From Oscillospiraceae bacterium MB08-C2-2 (GTDB lineage: Bacteria; Bacillota; Clostridia; Oscillospirales; Ruminococcaceae), in the NCBI GenBank assembly GCA_035621215.1, contig CP141729.1, positions 2,068,944-2,132,943 on the forward strand: a stretch of DNA of 64,000 nucleotides, given 5' to 3'. Below are positions 1-8,161 of the stretch, in pieces; the stretch's first letter is position 1, and each line of letters starts with the position of its first letter. Position numbers and translations under genes: made by a program. The notes under the pieces are model-generated. The model was not told where the DNA came from and ran no database searches. It saw only the letters and a program-made list of their open reading frames with translations.

Positions 1-8
1 AACCTCCT
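1..8 (-). promoter_or_regulatory. ribosome binding site of an off-window gene
   Basis: The first eight bases read AGGAGGTT on the minus strand, a full Shine-Dalgarno sequence. It implies a divergent gene starting just left of the window. The promoter at 47-75 points the same way. Confidence 0.6.
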
Positions 9-46
9 CATTCTGTTGTTTTGTTATAGGTTGTGTCTACAATTCC

Positions 47-75
47 ACTATATCAGTCGGTTTCTTTTTCGTCAA
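47..75 (-). promoter_or_regulatory. sigma-A promoter for the divergent off-window gene
   Basis: On the minus strand there is a -35 TTGACG (70-75) and a -10 TATAGT (47-52) with a 17-base spacer. The leader would be about 40 nt and would end at the ribosome binding site at the window edge. Confidence 0.6.
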
Positions 76-82
76 CTGCTAA

Positions 83-111
83 TTGTATTTATGGGTAAAA
101 TTTTATATAAT
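83..111 (+). promoter_or_regulatory. candidate promoter for mtaB
   Basis: A -35-like TTGTAT (83-88) and a -10 TATAAT (106-111) are separated by 17 bases. Transcription from here would carry repeat R1 (162-342) in a roughly 310-nt mtaB leader. The assignment rests on box match and spacing only. Confidence 0.45.
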
Positions 112-161
112 ATTCAAGTAGTACTGGCTTTTTATACTGGGCAGCATGCCAAAGCATGGCT

Positions 162-342
162 CAGACTGTAGACATAACTGCCTTTAACTTAAAGACCTTA
201 TGGTTTTGATGCGTAATTCTTCCGCAGTCGAATTAATTTCGACGCAGGAATCCCATTTTTTGCGCCCAAGCGGCGCAATCCGGGGGAATATGAGGGGCAT
301 TGGATGCCCCTCATAAAGGGTGTAGACTTTTGTCTACACCCT
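162..342 (+). repeat. structured repeat R1, copy a
   Basis: This is a 181-bp element with four successive hairpins: arms GTCGAA/TTCGAC with loop TTAAT; arms TTGCGCC/GGCGCAA; arms GAGGGGCAT/ATGCCCCTC with loop TGG; and arms GGGTGTAGAC/GTCTACACCC with loop TTTT. Its 5' end carries TGTAGAC, which could pair alternatively with the last arm, so the element has terminal inverted repeats. It is flanked by a 17-bp direct repeat, CAGCATGCCAAAGCATG, at 142-158 and 343-359. An inverted copy lies at 10563-10745 and a diverged copy at 58985-59123. The rest of 1-414 shows only promoters and these short repeats. Confidence 0.85.
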
Positions 343-414
343 CAGCATGCCAAAGCATGCCTCTCCTGAGGGTGGGCCAGCGCTTTTTTATTTTGCTGAA
401 ATACTTTTTGCCGA

Positions 415-1728
415 TTGGAGGGATTCTCCCTGCGGGTAGCCTTTTATACCTTGGGCTGCAAGGTCAACCAATATGAAACCGCTGCTCTAAAGGAGCAGTT
501 TTCCCACCGGGGTTATGAAGTGGTAGAGTCTGGGGGGGAGGCTGACCTTTATGTGGTCAACTCCTGCACCGTTACAGCGGAAGGCGATAAGAAAAGCCGG
601 CAGGCTCTGCGCCGGTTCCGCCGCCAAAGCCCCCTTGCCAAAATTGCCCTCACCGGCTGTTTTCCCCAAGCCTTCCCCGAGGAGGCACAGATTATCCCCG
701 AGGCGGATATTGTGGTGGGCTCCAGCAACCGCAGCGCCCTTGTGGAGCTGGCCGAGCAGGCCTTTCTCACCGGGGAGCGGATTGTTTCCATCCTGCCTCA
801 CGCCCCCGGAACCCCTTTTGAGCCTCTTTCCGCCGGGGAATTTACCGGCCGCACCCGAGCCCTCCTGAAAATTCAGGATGGCTGCCGGCGGTTTTGCAGC
901 TACTGCATCATCCCCACCGCCCGAGGGCCTCTGCGCTCCATGCCCCCTGCGCAAATGAGGGAACAGCTTGCCCAGCTTGCCGCTTCCGGCTACCGTGAGG
1001 TGGTGCTGGCGGGCATCAACCTGCCCTGCTACGGTGTCGAACTGGGGCTGACCCTGCTGGATGCGGTTACCCTTGCCTGCGAGACCCCGGGCCTTGACCG
1101 GGTGCGCCTTGGCTCATTGGAGCCGGAGCTGCTGACCCCCGAGGCCATGGAGGCCATGTCCCGGCTGGAAAGTCTTTGCCCTCAGTTCCATCTTTCGCTG
1201 CAAAGCGGCTGTGATGCCACCTTGGCCCGGATGCGCCGTCAATACGATACCGCCGAATACCGCCGGATCGTGGAGCAGCTGCGCCGCTCTTTCCCCGGCT
1301 GTGCCATCACCACCGATATTATGGTGGGCTTCCCCGGTGAAACCGATGCGGAATTCGAGCAGACCCTTGCCTTTGCCCGCGAAATTCAGCTGGCACAGGC
1401 TCATATTTTCACCTATTCCCGGCGGGAGGGAACCGCCGCCGCTTCCTATCCCGGGCAGGTTCCCCAAAGTGTAAAAAACCACCGGAGCCATCTGCTTTCT
1501 GAGGTAACGAATGCCTCTGCTTCCGCTTTTTTACAGGCGCAGGTGGGTACGATACAGCCGGTTTTGTTTGAAAATCCCCATACCCCCGGCCGCCAGCCCG
1601 GGCACACCCCCAACTATACGCTGGTGACCGTTCCCCATGGCGAAACCTTGGCCCGCCGCATTCTTCCGGTGCACATTACCGCAGTGGAGGGACAGGGCTG
1701 CATGGGGGAACTGGTTTCTCCTCCTTAA
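415..1728 (+). CDS. mtaB: tRNA threonylcarbamoyladenosine (t6A37) methylthiotransferase MtaB
   Basis: A radical-SAM methylthiotransferase that converts t6A to ms2t6A at position 37 of tRNAs reading ANN codons. The N-terminal domain has cluster cysteines C15, C51 and C82 (in LGC, NSC and TGC). The radical-SAM triad CxxxCxxC is C157/C161/C164, in GCRRFCSYC. The C-terminal part matches a TRAM-like tail. The length of 437 aa is normal. The coordinates start at TTG 415, but the only Shine-Dalgarno (GGAGGGA, 417-423) sits seven bases before CTG 430. From there the protein would begin LRVAFYTLGCKV, exactly the usual MtaB N-terminus, so CTG 430 may be the real start. purL follows 115 bp downstream on the same strand. 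Confidence 0.93.
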   Translation: MEGFSLRVAFYTLGCKVNQYETAALKEQFSHRGYEVVESGGEADLYVVNSCTVTAEGDKKSRQALRRFRRQSPLAKIALTGCFPQAFPEEAQIIPEADIVVGSSNRSALVELAEQAFLTGERIVSILPHAPGTPFEPLSAGEFTGRTRALLKIQDGCRRFCSYCIIPTARGPLRSMPPAQMREQLAQLAASGYREVVLAGINLPCYGVELGLTLLDAVTLACETPGLDRVRLGSLEPELLTPEAMEAMSRLESLCPQFHLSLQSGCDATLARMRRQYDTAEYRRIVEQLRRSFPGCAITTDIMVGFPGETDAEFEQTLAFAREIQLAQAHIFTYSRREGTAAASYPGQVPQSVKNHRSHLLSEVTNASASAFLQAQVGTIQPVLFENPHTPGRQPGHTPNYTLVTVPHGETLARRILPVHITAVEGQGCMGELVSPP

Positions 1729-1843
1729 TTTGATCCTTTCACGCTGCTATCAACGCCGTCTTTAAGGCGGCTTCACTTTTGCCAAAAGCGGCCAAGCCCC
1801 CCCGGCGAGGCCCTAAACTTGTTTGAAGGGAAGGAATGGTTGC

Positions 1844-4800
1844 ATGTCTGTGTTTTCCATCTATGTGGAGAAGAAGCCGCCCTATGCTGTTGAGGCCAAG
1901 GCGGTTCTGGCCGACCTGCGCACAGCGCTGGGTATGGAGGGAATTGCTTCGCTGCGAATTATCCAGCGGTATTTTGTCCAGAATATGACGCAGGAGGATT
2001 TTGACAGCGCCCGGGATACGATTTTTTCCGAGCCGCAGGTGGATGTGGTCTATGACCAGCTCCCCGAGGGCGGAAGCCAGCCCGGCTCCCATCTTTTCGC
2101 TGTGGAATATCTACCCGGCCAGTTTGACCAGCGGGCGGATTCCTGCGCCCAGTGCATCGCCCTTTCCACCGCCAAAGAACCGCCTCTGGTGCGCAGCGCC
2201 CGGGTGTTTCTTCTGGAAGGAGAGCTCAGCGCCGACCAACTTGAAGCAGTCAAGGCTTATCTCATTAACCCGGTGGAAAGCCGGGAAGCCAGCCTTGAAA
2301 CCCCCACCACCTTGGAGGCCGATTACCCGGAGCCTTCTGCCGAGCCTATGCTCACCGGCTTTATCGATATGGATACGCCTGCGCTGGAAGCCTTTCTTGC
2401 CCAGTATGGTCTTGCCATGGATTTTGAGGATTTGGCCTTCTGCCAGCGGTATTTCCGGGATGAAGAGCACCGTGACCCCTGCCTCACCGAAATTCGCATG
2501 ATTGATACCTATTGGTCGGATCACTGCCGCCACACCACCTTCCTGACCCACATTGATTCGGTTACCATTGAGCATCCTGCCGCCGCCAAAACCTTTGAGC
2601 GCTACACCCAGCTGCGGGAAACCCTGTATGCAGGCAAAGATAAACCCATGACCCTGATGGATATGGCTGTCATCGGCGCCAAGGCACTTTCCGCCCAGGG
2701 GCTTCTGAGCCAACTGGATGAATCGGAGGAAATCAACGCCTGCACCGTGAAAATTCAGGTGGATCAGGATGGCGTTCCCACCGAGTGGCTGCTGCTCTTT
2801 AAAAACGAAACCCACAACCATCCCACCGAAATTGAGCCCTTCGGCGGAGCCGCCACCTGCTTGGGCGGGGCCATTCGTGACCCCCTTTCGGGACGGAGCT
2901 ATGTCTATCAGGCCATGCGGGTAACCGGAGCGGGCAACCCTTGGGAGCCCACCGCCCAGACCCGGCCTGGCAAGCTGCCCCAGCGCAAAATTGTGCAGAC
3001 AGCGGCCGCAGGCTACAGCGCCTATGGCAATCAGGTTGGCCTTGCCACCGGCCATGTTCATGAGCTTTACCATCCCGGCTATCAGGCCAAGCGTATGGAA
3101 ATCGGCGCTGTCATCGGAGCGGCTCCCCGTGCCAATGTGGTGCGGCTGGTGCCTGAGCCGGGTGATGTGGTCATCCTTTTGGGCGGGCGCACCGGCCGGG
3201 ATGGCTGCGGCGGCGCAACCGGTTCCTCCAAAAGCCACACCGCCGATTCGCTGGAAAGCTGCGGTGCCGAGGTTCAAAAGGGAAATCCCCCTGAGGAGCG
3301 CAAAATCCAGCGGCTTTTCCGCAACCCGGAGGCCACCCGCCTGATCAAGCGCTGCAACGACTTTGGCGCTGGCGGCGTTTCGGTTGCCATCGGTGAGTTG
3401 GCCGATGGGCTGATCATCGATCTGGATTCTGTACCGAAAAAATATGCCGGGCTCAGCGGCACCGAGCTGGCCATCAGCGAAAGCCAAGAACGTATGGCAG
3501 TAGTGGTCTCTCCGGAGGATGCCAGAGCCTTTATCAAGCTGGCCCGCTGGGAAAATCTGGAGGCTACCCTTGTGGCCACTGTCACCGAGGAACCCCGGCT
3601 GGTTATGAACTGGAAGGGGCAGGAAATTGTCAATCTGGCCCGGAGCTTTCTTAACTCCAACGGTGCGGATAAGCATGCCTCTGTGGTGATTCCCGCCATG
3701 GAAAACAAGCAGGAAAGCGGCCTTGCCGCAGACCCGGCGGATATGACCGGCTTTTTCTCCAACCCCCGCCTGTGCACCCAAAAGGGTCTGGTACAGCGCT
3801 TTGATTCCACCATCGGGGCCGGTACCCTGCTGATGCCTTTCGGTGGAAAATACCAAACCACCCCCGCTCAGGCTATGGCGGCCAAGCTGCCGGTGCTGGG
3901 AGCGGAAACCACCGCCGCTTCGGTGATGGCATGGGGCTTTGACCCTTATCTTTCCCGGCAGAACCCTTATCTGGGAGCCATGCTGGCGGTGATCGAATCG
4001 GTTGCCAAGGTTCTGGCGGCTGGGGGAAGCCTTTCCCAGTGCTGGCTGACCTTTCAGGAATATTTTGGGCGTACAAAGGGCGATCCGCTCCGCTGGGGCG
4101 CTCCTTTAGCCGCCCTGCTGGGCGCTTTAGAAGCACAGCTACAGTTGAAAATCGCTGCTATTGGCGGCAAGGATTCCATGAGCGGCAGCTTTGAGGAGCT
4201 GGATGTTCCCCATACGCTGGTTTCCTTTGCGGCCTCGGTAACCCAGACTGACCGGGTGATTTCGCCCGAATTCAAACAGGCGGAAAGCAGTGTCTACTGC
4301 CTCACTCCACGTATGCTGGCGGATGGAACCCCTGATTTTGAAGATTTGCTGGAGCTGTTCGCTCTGGTTGAAAAGCTCATTGCCCAGAAGAAAATCCGTG
4401 CGGCATGGGCTTTGGGCCCGGGCGGCTTGGCAGAAGGCGTTGCCAAGATGTCCCTTGGCAACCGCATCGGCTTTGAGGCCTCTCGGCCTATCCCCACCAA
4501 GCCTGCCTATGGCGGGTTTATTCTGGAAGCGGCGGAGTTGCCCGGCTTGGAAAGCTGCTTAGTCGGCCATACCATCAGCCGCCCCGTTCTGACCAATATG
4601 CCTTGGGAGATGGAAATTGAAGCCATCGAGCATCTTCTTTCTGGAAGCCACGCCAAAGTGTTCCCCACCCGTACTGGCGATTCCAAAGAGAAGGTTCCCA
4701 CCTTTACACATACTGCCGAGAAATGGAAGGGGCCTAAAATCGGCGTAGCCTCCCCCCGAGTGCTCATTCCCGTTTTCCCCGGCACCAACTGTGAATACGA

Positions 4801-5548
4801 TACCGCTGAGGCCTTCCGCCGTGCGGGAGCCAATCCTCACATCTTTGTTGTGCGCAGTCTGACACCCCACACCACCCAAAAATCCGTGGAGGCTTTTGTG
4901 CGGGAAATTCGCAGAAGCAATATCATCGCTATTCCCGGGGGCTTTTCCGGCGGCGACGAGCCGGATGGCTCCGGCAAGTTTATCACCGCCTTTTTCCGCA
5001 ATCCTTCCATTACCGAGGCGGTTACCGCTCTGCTCCAACAGCGGGATGGCCTGATGTGCGGCATCTGCAACGGTTTTCAGGCTCTAATCAAGCTGGGTCT
5101 TGTCTCCTACGGCGAGATTCGGGATATGGATGAAGACTGCCCCACTTTGACCTTCAATACCATTGGCCGCCATCAGTCCGGGCTGGTGCAGACCCGGGTG
5201 GCCTCCAATAAATCCCCGTGGCTGATGCACACCCGCCCCGGCGAAGAATACACCGTCCCCATTTCCCATGGCGAGGGTCGATTCGTTGCTTCCCCCGAAA
5301 TGCTGGAGCAGCTGGCTCAAAACGGCCAGATCGCTACCCAGTATGTGGATTTTGAAGGCCAGCCCACTATGGATATTGATTTCAACCCCAACCAGTCTAT
5401 TGGCGCCGTGGAGGGCATCACCTCCCCCGACGGCCGCATCTTCGGCAAAATGGGTCACACCGAGCGCTGGGGCCAGGGGCTGTATGTTAACTTCCCCCAC
5501 GAGGCCATGCCGATCTTCCGTGGTGCTGTGGATTACTTTTCTTTTTAG
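1844..5548 (+). CDS. purL: phosphoribosylformylglycinamidine synthase, single-chain clostridial type
   Basis: FGAM synthase of purine biosynthesis: FGAR + Gln + ATP to FGAM. It is the large one-chain form (1234 aa) with PurS-like, AIRS/ATP-binding and C-terminal glutamine amidotransferase parts. The ATP/Mg part shows KNETHNHPTEIEPFGGA, and the amidotransferase nucleophile is the Cys of GICNGF (about residue 1075). I place the start at ATG 1844 because GAAGGGAAGGA lies just upstream; the upstream TTG at 1823 has no such site. No other pur genes are in the window. The final codons and the stop lie inside the 5' arm of a type-C hairpin repeat (5533-5577), so the repeat shapes the C-terminus. Confidence 0.95.
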   Translation: MSVFSIYVEKKPPYAVEAKAVLADLRTALGMEGIASLRIIQRYFVQNMTQEDFDSARDTIFSEPQVDVVYDQLPEGGSQPGSHLFAVEYLPGQFDQRADSCAQCIALSTAKEPPLVRSARVFLLEGELSADQLEAVKAYLINPVESREASLETPTTLEADYPEPSAEPMLTGFIDMDTPALEAFLAQYGLAMDFEDLAFCQRYFRDEEHRDPCLTEIRMIDTYWSDHCRHTTFLTHIDSVTIEHPAAAKTFERYTQLRETLYAGKDKPMTLMDMAVIGAKALSAQGLLSQLDESEEINACTVKIQVDQDGVPTEWLLLFKNETHNHPTEIEPFGGAATCLGGAIRDPLSGRSYVYQAMRVTGAGNPWEPTAQTRPGKLPQRKIVQTAAAGYSAYGNQVGLATGHVHELYHPGYQAKRMEIGAVIGAAPRANVVRLVPEPGDVVILLGGRTGRDGCGGATGSSKSHTADSLESCGAEVQKGNPPEERKIQRLFRNPEATRLIKRCNDFGAGGVSVAIGELADGLIIDLDSVPKKYAGLSGTELAISESQERMAVVVSPEDARAFIKLARWENLEATLVATVTEEPRLVMNWKGQEIVNLARSFLNSNGADKHASVVIPAMENKQESGLAADPADMTGFFSNPRLCTQKGLVQRFDSTIGAGTLLMPFGGKYQTTPAQAMAAKLPVLGAETTAASVMAWGFDPYLSRQNPYLGAMLAVIESVAKVLAAGGSLSQCWLTFQEYFGRTKGDPLRWGAPLAALLGALEAQLQLKIAAIGGKDSMSGSFEELDVPHTLVSFAASVTQTDRVISPEFKQAESSVYCLTPRMLADGTPDFEDLLELFALVEKLIAQKKIRAAWALGPGGLAEGVAKMSLGNRIGFEASRPIPTKPAYGGFILEAAELPGLESCLVGHTISRPVLTNMPWEMEIEAIEHLLSGSHAKVFPTRTGDSKEKVPTFTHTAEKWKGPKIGVASPRVLIPVFPGTNCEYDTAEAFRRAGANPHIFVVRSLTPHTTQKSVEAFVREIRRSNIIAIPGGFSGGDEPDGSGKFITAFFRNPSITEAVTALLQQRDGLMCGICNGFQALIKLGLVSYGEIRDMDEDCPTLTFNTIGRHQSGLVQTRVASNKSPWLMHTRPGEEYTVPISHGEGRFVASPEMLEQLAQNGQIATQYVDFEGQPTMDIDFNPNQSIGAVEGITSPDGRIFGKMGHTERWGQGLYVNFPHEAMPIFRGAVDYFSF

Positions 5549-5577
5549 AAAAAAAGAAAAGTAACAAAAGAAAAACC
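5533..5577 (-). repeat. hairpin repeat C, copy overlapping the purL 3' end
   Basis: Arms TTACTTTTCTTTTT (5533-5546) and AAAAAGAAAAGTAA (5551-5564) form a 14-bp stem, followed by CAAAAGAAAAA. This is the family-C layout read from the opposite strand. The purL stop TAG (5546-5548) falls in the hairpin. It could also serve as a weak terminator. Confidence 0.7.
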
Positions 5578-5621
5578 GCTTATATTTTGGAAAAATGCCT
5601 TTACCTGCCCCAAGAGGATAC

Positions 5622-5668
5622 TTTTTTCTTTGAGTACTTTCTTTTTCAGCCCAAAAACAGCAAAAGGA
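5622..5668 (+). repeat. hairpin repeat C, degenerate copy
   Basis: It has the family-C lead TTTTTTCTTTG, then AGTACTTTCTTTTT, but the 3' arm (AAAAACAGCAAAAGG) no longer pairs well. It lies 45 bp from the copy at the purL end and just ahead of repeat B1. Confidence 0.45.
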
Positions 5669-5685
5669 ACACCGCTTAGTTCTCT

Positions 5686-5802
5686 CTGCCGGAGGCTGGA
5701 GGGGGTACATGGGGGAACTAGTTCCCCCATGAGGCGCTTCGTGGCTGGAGCCCCGCAGAAGCCACTCCCACATTTTCCGCAGAAAATGTAAGCGCCTGAA
5801 AG
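5686..5802 (+). repeat. structured repeat B, copy 1
   Basis: It has a GCCGGAGGCTGGAGGGGG lead, then a 24-bp perfect palindrome at 5708-5731 (half-site CATGGGGGAACT). An outer stem AGGCGCTT/AAGCGCCT follows, enclosing GTGGC/GCCAC and the hairpin CATTTTCCGCAGAAAATG. The final CCTGAAAGG merges into the prmA ribosome binding site. Other copies are at 12294-12410 and, inverted, 35559-35675. Confidence 0.85.
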
Positions 5803-5812
5803 GAGACTTTCC

Positions 5813-6763
5813 ATGCAGTGGATACAATACGATATTTACACCTCCACCGCCCAAATTGATGCTCTCTGCGACCGCCTCACCGATATCGGTGTGGAAGGGG
5901 TTGCCATTTCCGATTCCGCCGATTTTGCGGAATTTCTGGCGGGCAAACAGGGCCGCTGGGATTACATCGACGATGAAGTCATGAAGCTGCAAAACGCCGA
6001 AACCAAGGTGACCTTTTATCTCCCCGAGGGAGATCAGGGTCAGCAGCTTTTGGAGGCCGCCGGTGAGCTGGTGGCCGCTCTGCGTAAGGAAAATGAGGAT
6101 GGCCGCTGGGGCCGCCTTGCCACCGGAAGCACCTCACTGCGGGAGGAGGATTGGGCCGAAGGCTGGAAGAAATACTATGTGCCCACCCGCATCGGTAAAA
6201 AGCTGGTAGTCTGCCCCTCTTGGGAGCAGTATCAGCCCCAGCCCGAGGATGTGGTGATTCACCTTGACCCGGGCATGGCTTTTGGCACCGGCACCCACCA
6301 ATCCACCCGCATGTGCATGGCGCATACGGAGAATCATCTGAATGCAGGGGATACTGTGCTGGATATTGGCTGCGGCAGCGGCATTCTGGCAGTAACTGCC
6401 TTGCTGCTGGGGGCTTCCTCCGCTGTAGGCGTGGATTTAGAAGAGGTGGCCGTGGTTACCGCTCGGGAAAACGCGATCCTCAACCATGTGGAGGATAAGG
6501 CAACGTTTTTGATGGGCGATCTTGCCGCACAGGTAACCGGCACCTTTGATTTGATTTATGCCAACATTGTAGCGGATGTAATCTGCCGCTTATGCCCCTC
6601 TGTTCCGGGTTTGCTGAATCCAGGCGGACGGCTTATTACCTCCGGCATCATCGATACCCGAGAGGCCGATGTTCTGGCTGCTTTGGAGCAATCGGGGCTG
6701 ACTGTTATCGACCGCCTGACCGAGGGCGGCTGGGTTTCCCTTTGCTGTGAGCGGAAGGCTTAA
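5813..6763 (+). CDS. prmA: ribosomal protein L11 methyltransferase
   Basis: PrmA trimethylates ribosomal protein L11 using S-adenosylmethionine. The 316-aa length is typical. The N-terminal substrate-recognition domain is followed by a Rossmann methyltransferase domain with the SAM motif DIGCGSG at about residues 182-188, an acidic turn VGVDLEEVAV, and a catalytic-loop NIVADVI (ANIV instead of the usual NPPY). The start is ATG 5813, with GAAAGGAG placed six bases upstream. That site is the end of repeat B1, so the repeat contributes the translation signal. rsmE lies nearby on the same strand, a common pairing, although here a GNAT gene on the other strand intervenes. Confidence 0.94.
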   Translation: MQWIQYDIYTSTAQIDALCDRLTDIGVEGVAISDSADFAEFLAGKQGRWDYIDDEVMKLQNAETKVTFYLPEGDQGQQLLEAAGELVAALRKENEDGRWGRLATGSTSLREEDWAEGWKKYYVPTRIGKKLVVCPSWEQYQPQPEDVVIHLDPGMAFGTGTHQSTRMCMAHTENHLNAGDTVLDIGCGSGILAVTALLLGASSAVGVDLEEVAVVTARENAILNHVEDKATFLMGDLAAQVTGTFDLIYANIVADVICRLCPSVPGLLNPGGRLITSGIIDTREADVLAALEQSGLTVIDRLTEGGWVSLCCERKA

Positions 6764-6795
6764 GACTAAAGAGAAAACCCACTATAAAAGTAAGG

Positions 6796-7239
6796 CTAAA
6801 GATTCAGAGCCATATACCCTTCAGCCGGACTAAAGCCAAACTTAGCATAAAGGTCTTTACCATCGGACGAAGCGTGTAACCTGACAACAGAAACCCCTTG
6901 TATGCGAACTTCTTGCAGAATTTTATCCAGTAGAATGGAAGCTATGCCTTGCCTTCTGTGTGTTTTTACGGTAAAAACGTTGGTAATATAGGCTATTTTG
7001 CCCGATGGATTCGCATAAGAAGGCGGCAATTGATAAAAGCACAATCCACTTGTGGCAATAATGGCACCATCAATTGCAAGCCACCCGATAAAGGAAGCAT
7101 CCATCAGACAACGGCTAAAGTAATGCTTAAGCTGTGCATCAATGTTCTGCAAGGGCAGAAGCCCCTCATCAATCAGCTGTTGTTTGCGAAGCTCTGCTAA
7201 TGCGGGAACATCTTCCAATGTCGCTTTTCTAAAATCCAT
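6796..7239 (-). CDS. GNAT-family N-acetyltransferase
   Basis: A 147-aa single-domain GCN5-related acetyltransferase with an unknown acyl acceptor. The fold is recognisable from DFRKATLEDVPALAELR at the N-terminus, the central beta strand IAYITNVFTV, and the acetyl-CoA loop THRRQGIASILL (RxxGxA form, about residues 93-105). The end DLYAKFGFSPAEGYM is the usual GNAT C-terminal strand. It sits convergent to prmA and back-to-back with rsmE on the opposite strand. Homology alone does not give a substrate. Confidence 0.85.
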   Translation of the reverse strand: MDFRKATLEDVPALAELRKQQLIDEGLLPLQNIDAQLKHYFSRCLMDASFIGWLAIDGAIIATSGLCFYQLPPSYANPSGKIAYITNVFTVKTHRRQGIASILLDKILQEVRIQGVSVVRLHASSDGKDLYAKFGFSPAEGYMALNL

Positions 7240-7353
7240 TTGGCAACCCTCCTTGTGTTGCGTTCATTATCCCACAGCCACCATGGGATAACAAGTTTTC
7301 TATCGTGTCCTTGCGAAAAATACCATAAACTGATTATACGAGGAGAGCTGAGA

Positions 7354-8076
7354 ATGCCCCGCTTTTTTGTTGATTCAGTGGCTGGAGAAACCACCAGCCT
7401 TTTTGGGGCGGATGCCGCCCATATCACCCGTTCCCTTCGGATGCGCCCCGGTGAGGCTCTCACCCTCTGCGATGGCCGGGGGATGGATTATCACTGTGAG
7501 ATTCTTTCTGCCGAGGCTGACGAAGTGGCTCTGCGGGTTCTGGAAAGCTGCCCCTCCAAAAGCGAGCCTTCCTTGCGGCTGACCCTTTTTCAGGCACTGC
7601 CCAAGGGGGATAAAATGGAGTTTATCGTCCAAAAGGCGGTGGAGCTGGGGGTCTGCTCCATTGTGCCGGTGCTCACCGAATTCTGCGTTTCCCGCCCGGA
7701 CAGCAAAAAGTGGGAGGCCAAGCAGCAGCGCTATGCCCGTGTGGCCTTGGAGGCCGCCAAGCAATCCGGCCGAGGGGTCATCCCCACAGTGGAGCCCCTT
7801 TGCAGCTTTTCGCAGGCACTGGCCTGTATGAAAGCCGCCGGTCAGGGGATACTTCTCTATGAAAAGGCCGAGGCAGCGCTTTCTTCCGTGTTGGAACCAT
7901 CAGCAGGGGAGATTTCCTTAATGGTGGGCAGTGAGGGCGGTTTTTCGGCTGGGGAGGCCGCACAGGCACGAGAGGCCGGGATACGGCCCGCTTTGCTGGG
8001 GCCCCGCATCCTGCGGTGTGAAACGGCACCAATTGCGGCACTTTCCGCCGTGCTTTACGCCACAGGCAACTTGTAA
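7354..8076 (+). CDS. rsmE: 16S rRNA (uracil(1498)-N(3))-methyltransferase
   Basis: A SPOUT-class methyltransferase for U1498 in helix 44 of 16S rRNA. The protein is 240 aa. An N-terminal PUA-like domain (MPRFFVDSV...) precedes the C-terminal knot with VGSEGGFS and LGPRILRCETAPIAAL, the SAM-binding trefoil motifs. Start ATG 7354 is chosen because GAGGAGAG is just upstream; the open frame runs on to 7240 without a ribosome binding site. The next gene begins 85 bp downstream on the same strand. Confidence 0.93.
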   Translation: MPRFFVDSVAGETTSLFGADAAHITRSLRMRPGEALTLCDGRGMDYHCEILSAEADEVALRVLESCPSKSEPSLRLTLFQALPKGDKMEFIVQKAVELGVCSIVPVLTEFCVSRPDSKKWEAKQQRYARVALEAAKQSGRGVIPTVEPLCSFSQALACMKAAGQGILLYEKAEAALSSVLEPSAGEISLMVGSEGGFSAGEAAQAREAGIRPALLGPRILRCETAPIAALSAVLYATGNL

Positions 8077-8161
8077 CCGGCTATGCCGAAAAAATAAAGC
8101 TCTCGTCAAGATTCGACATTCTCCCCGGACAAGCTATGTTAGGATGGCAGGGAGGAAGCAA

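Noticed and set aside
2111-3856. A 581-codon minus-strand frame inside purL
   Set aside because: It lies opposite conserved purL coding, lacks a ribosome binding site and resembles no family; it is a GC-bias shadow. The same holds for 35995-37548 (-), 48877-50049 (+) and 54147-55529 (+).
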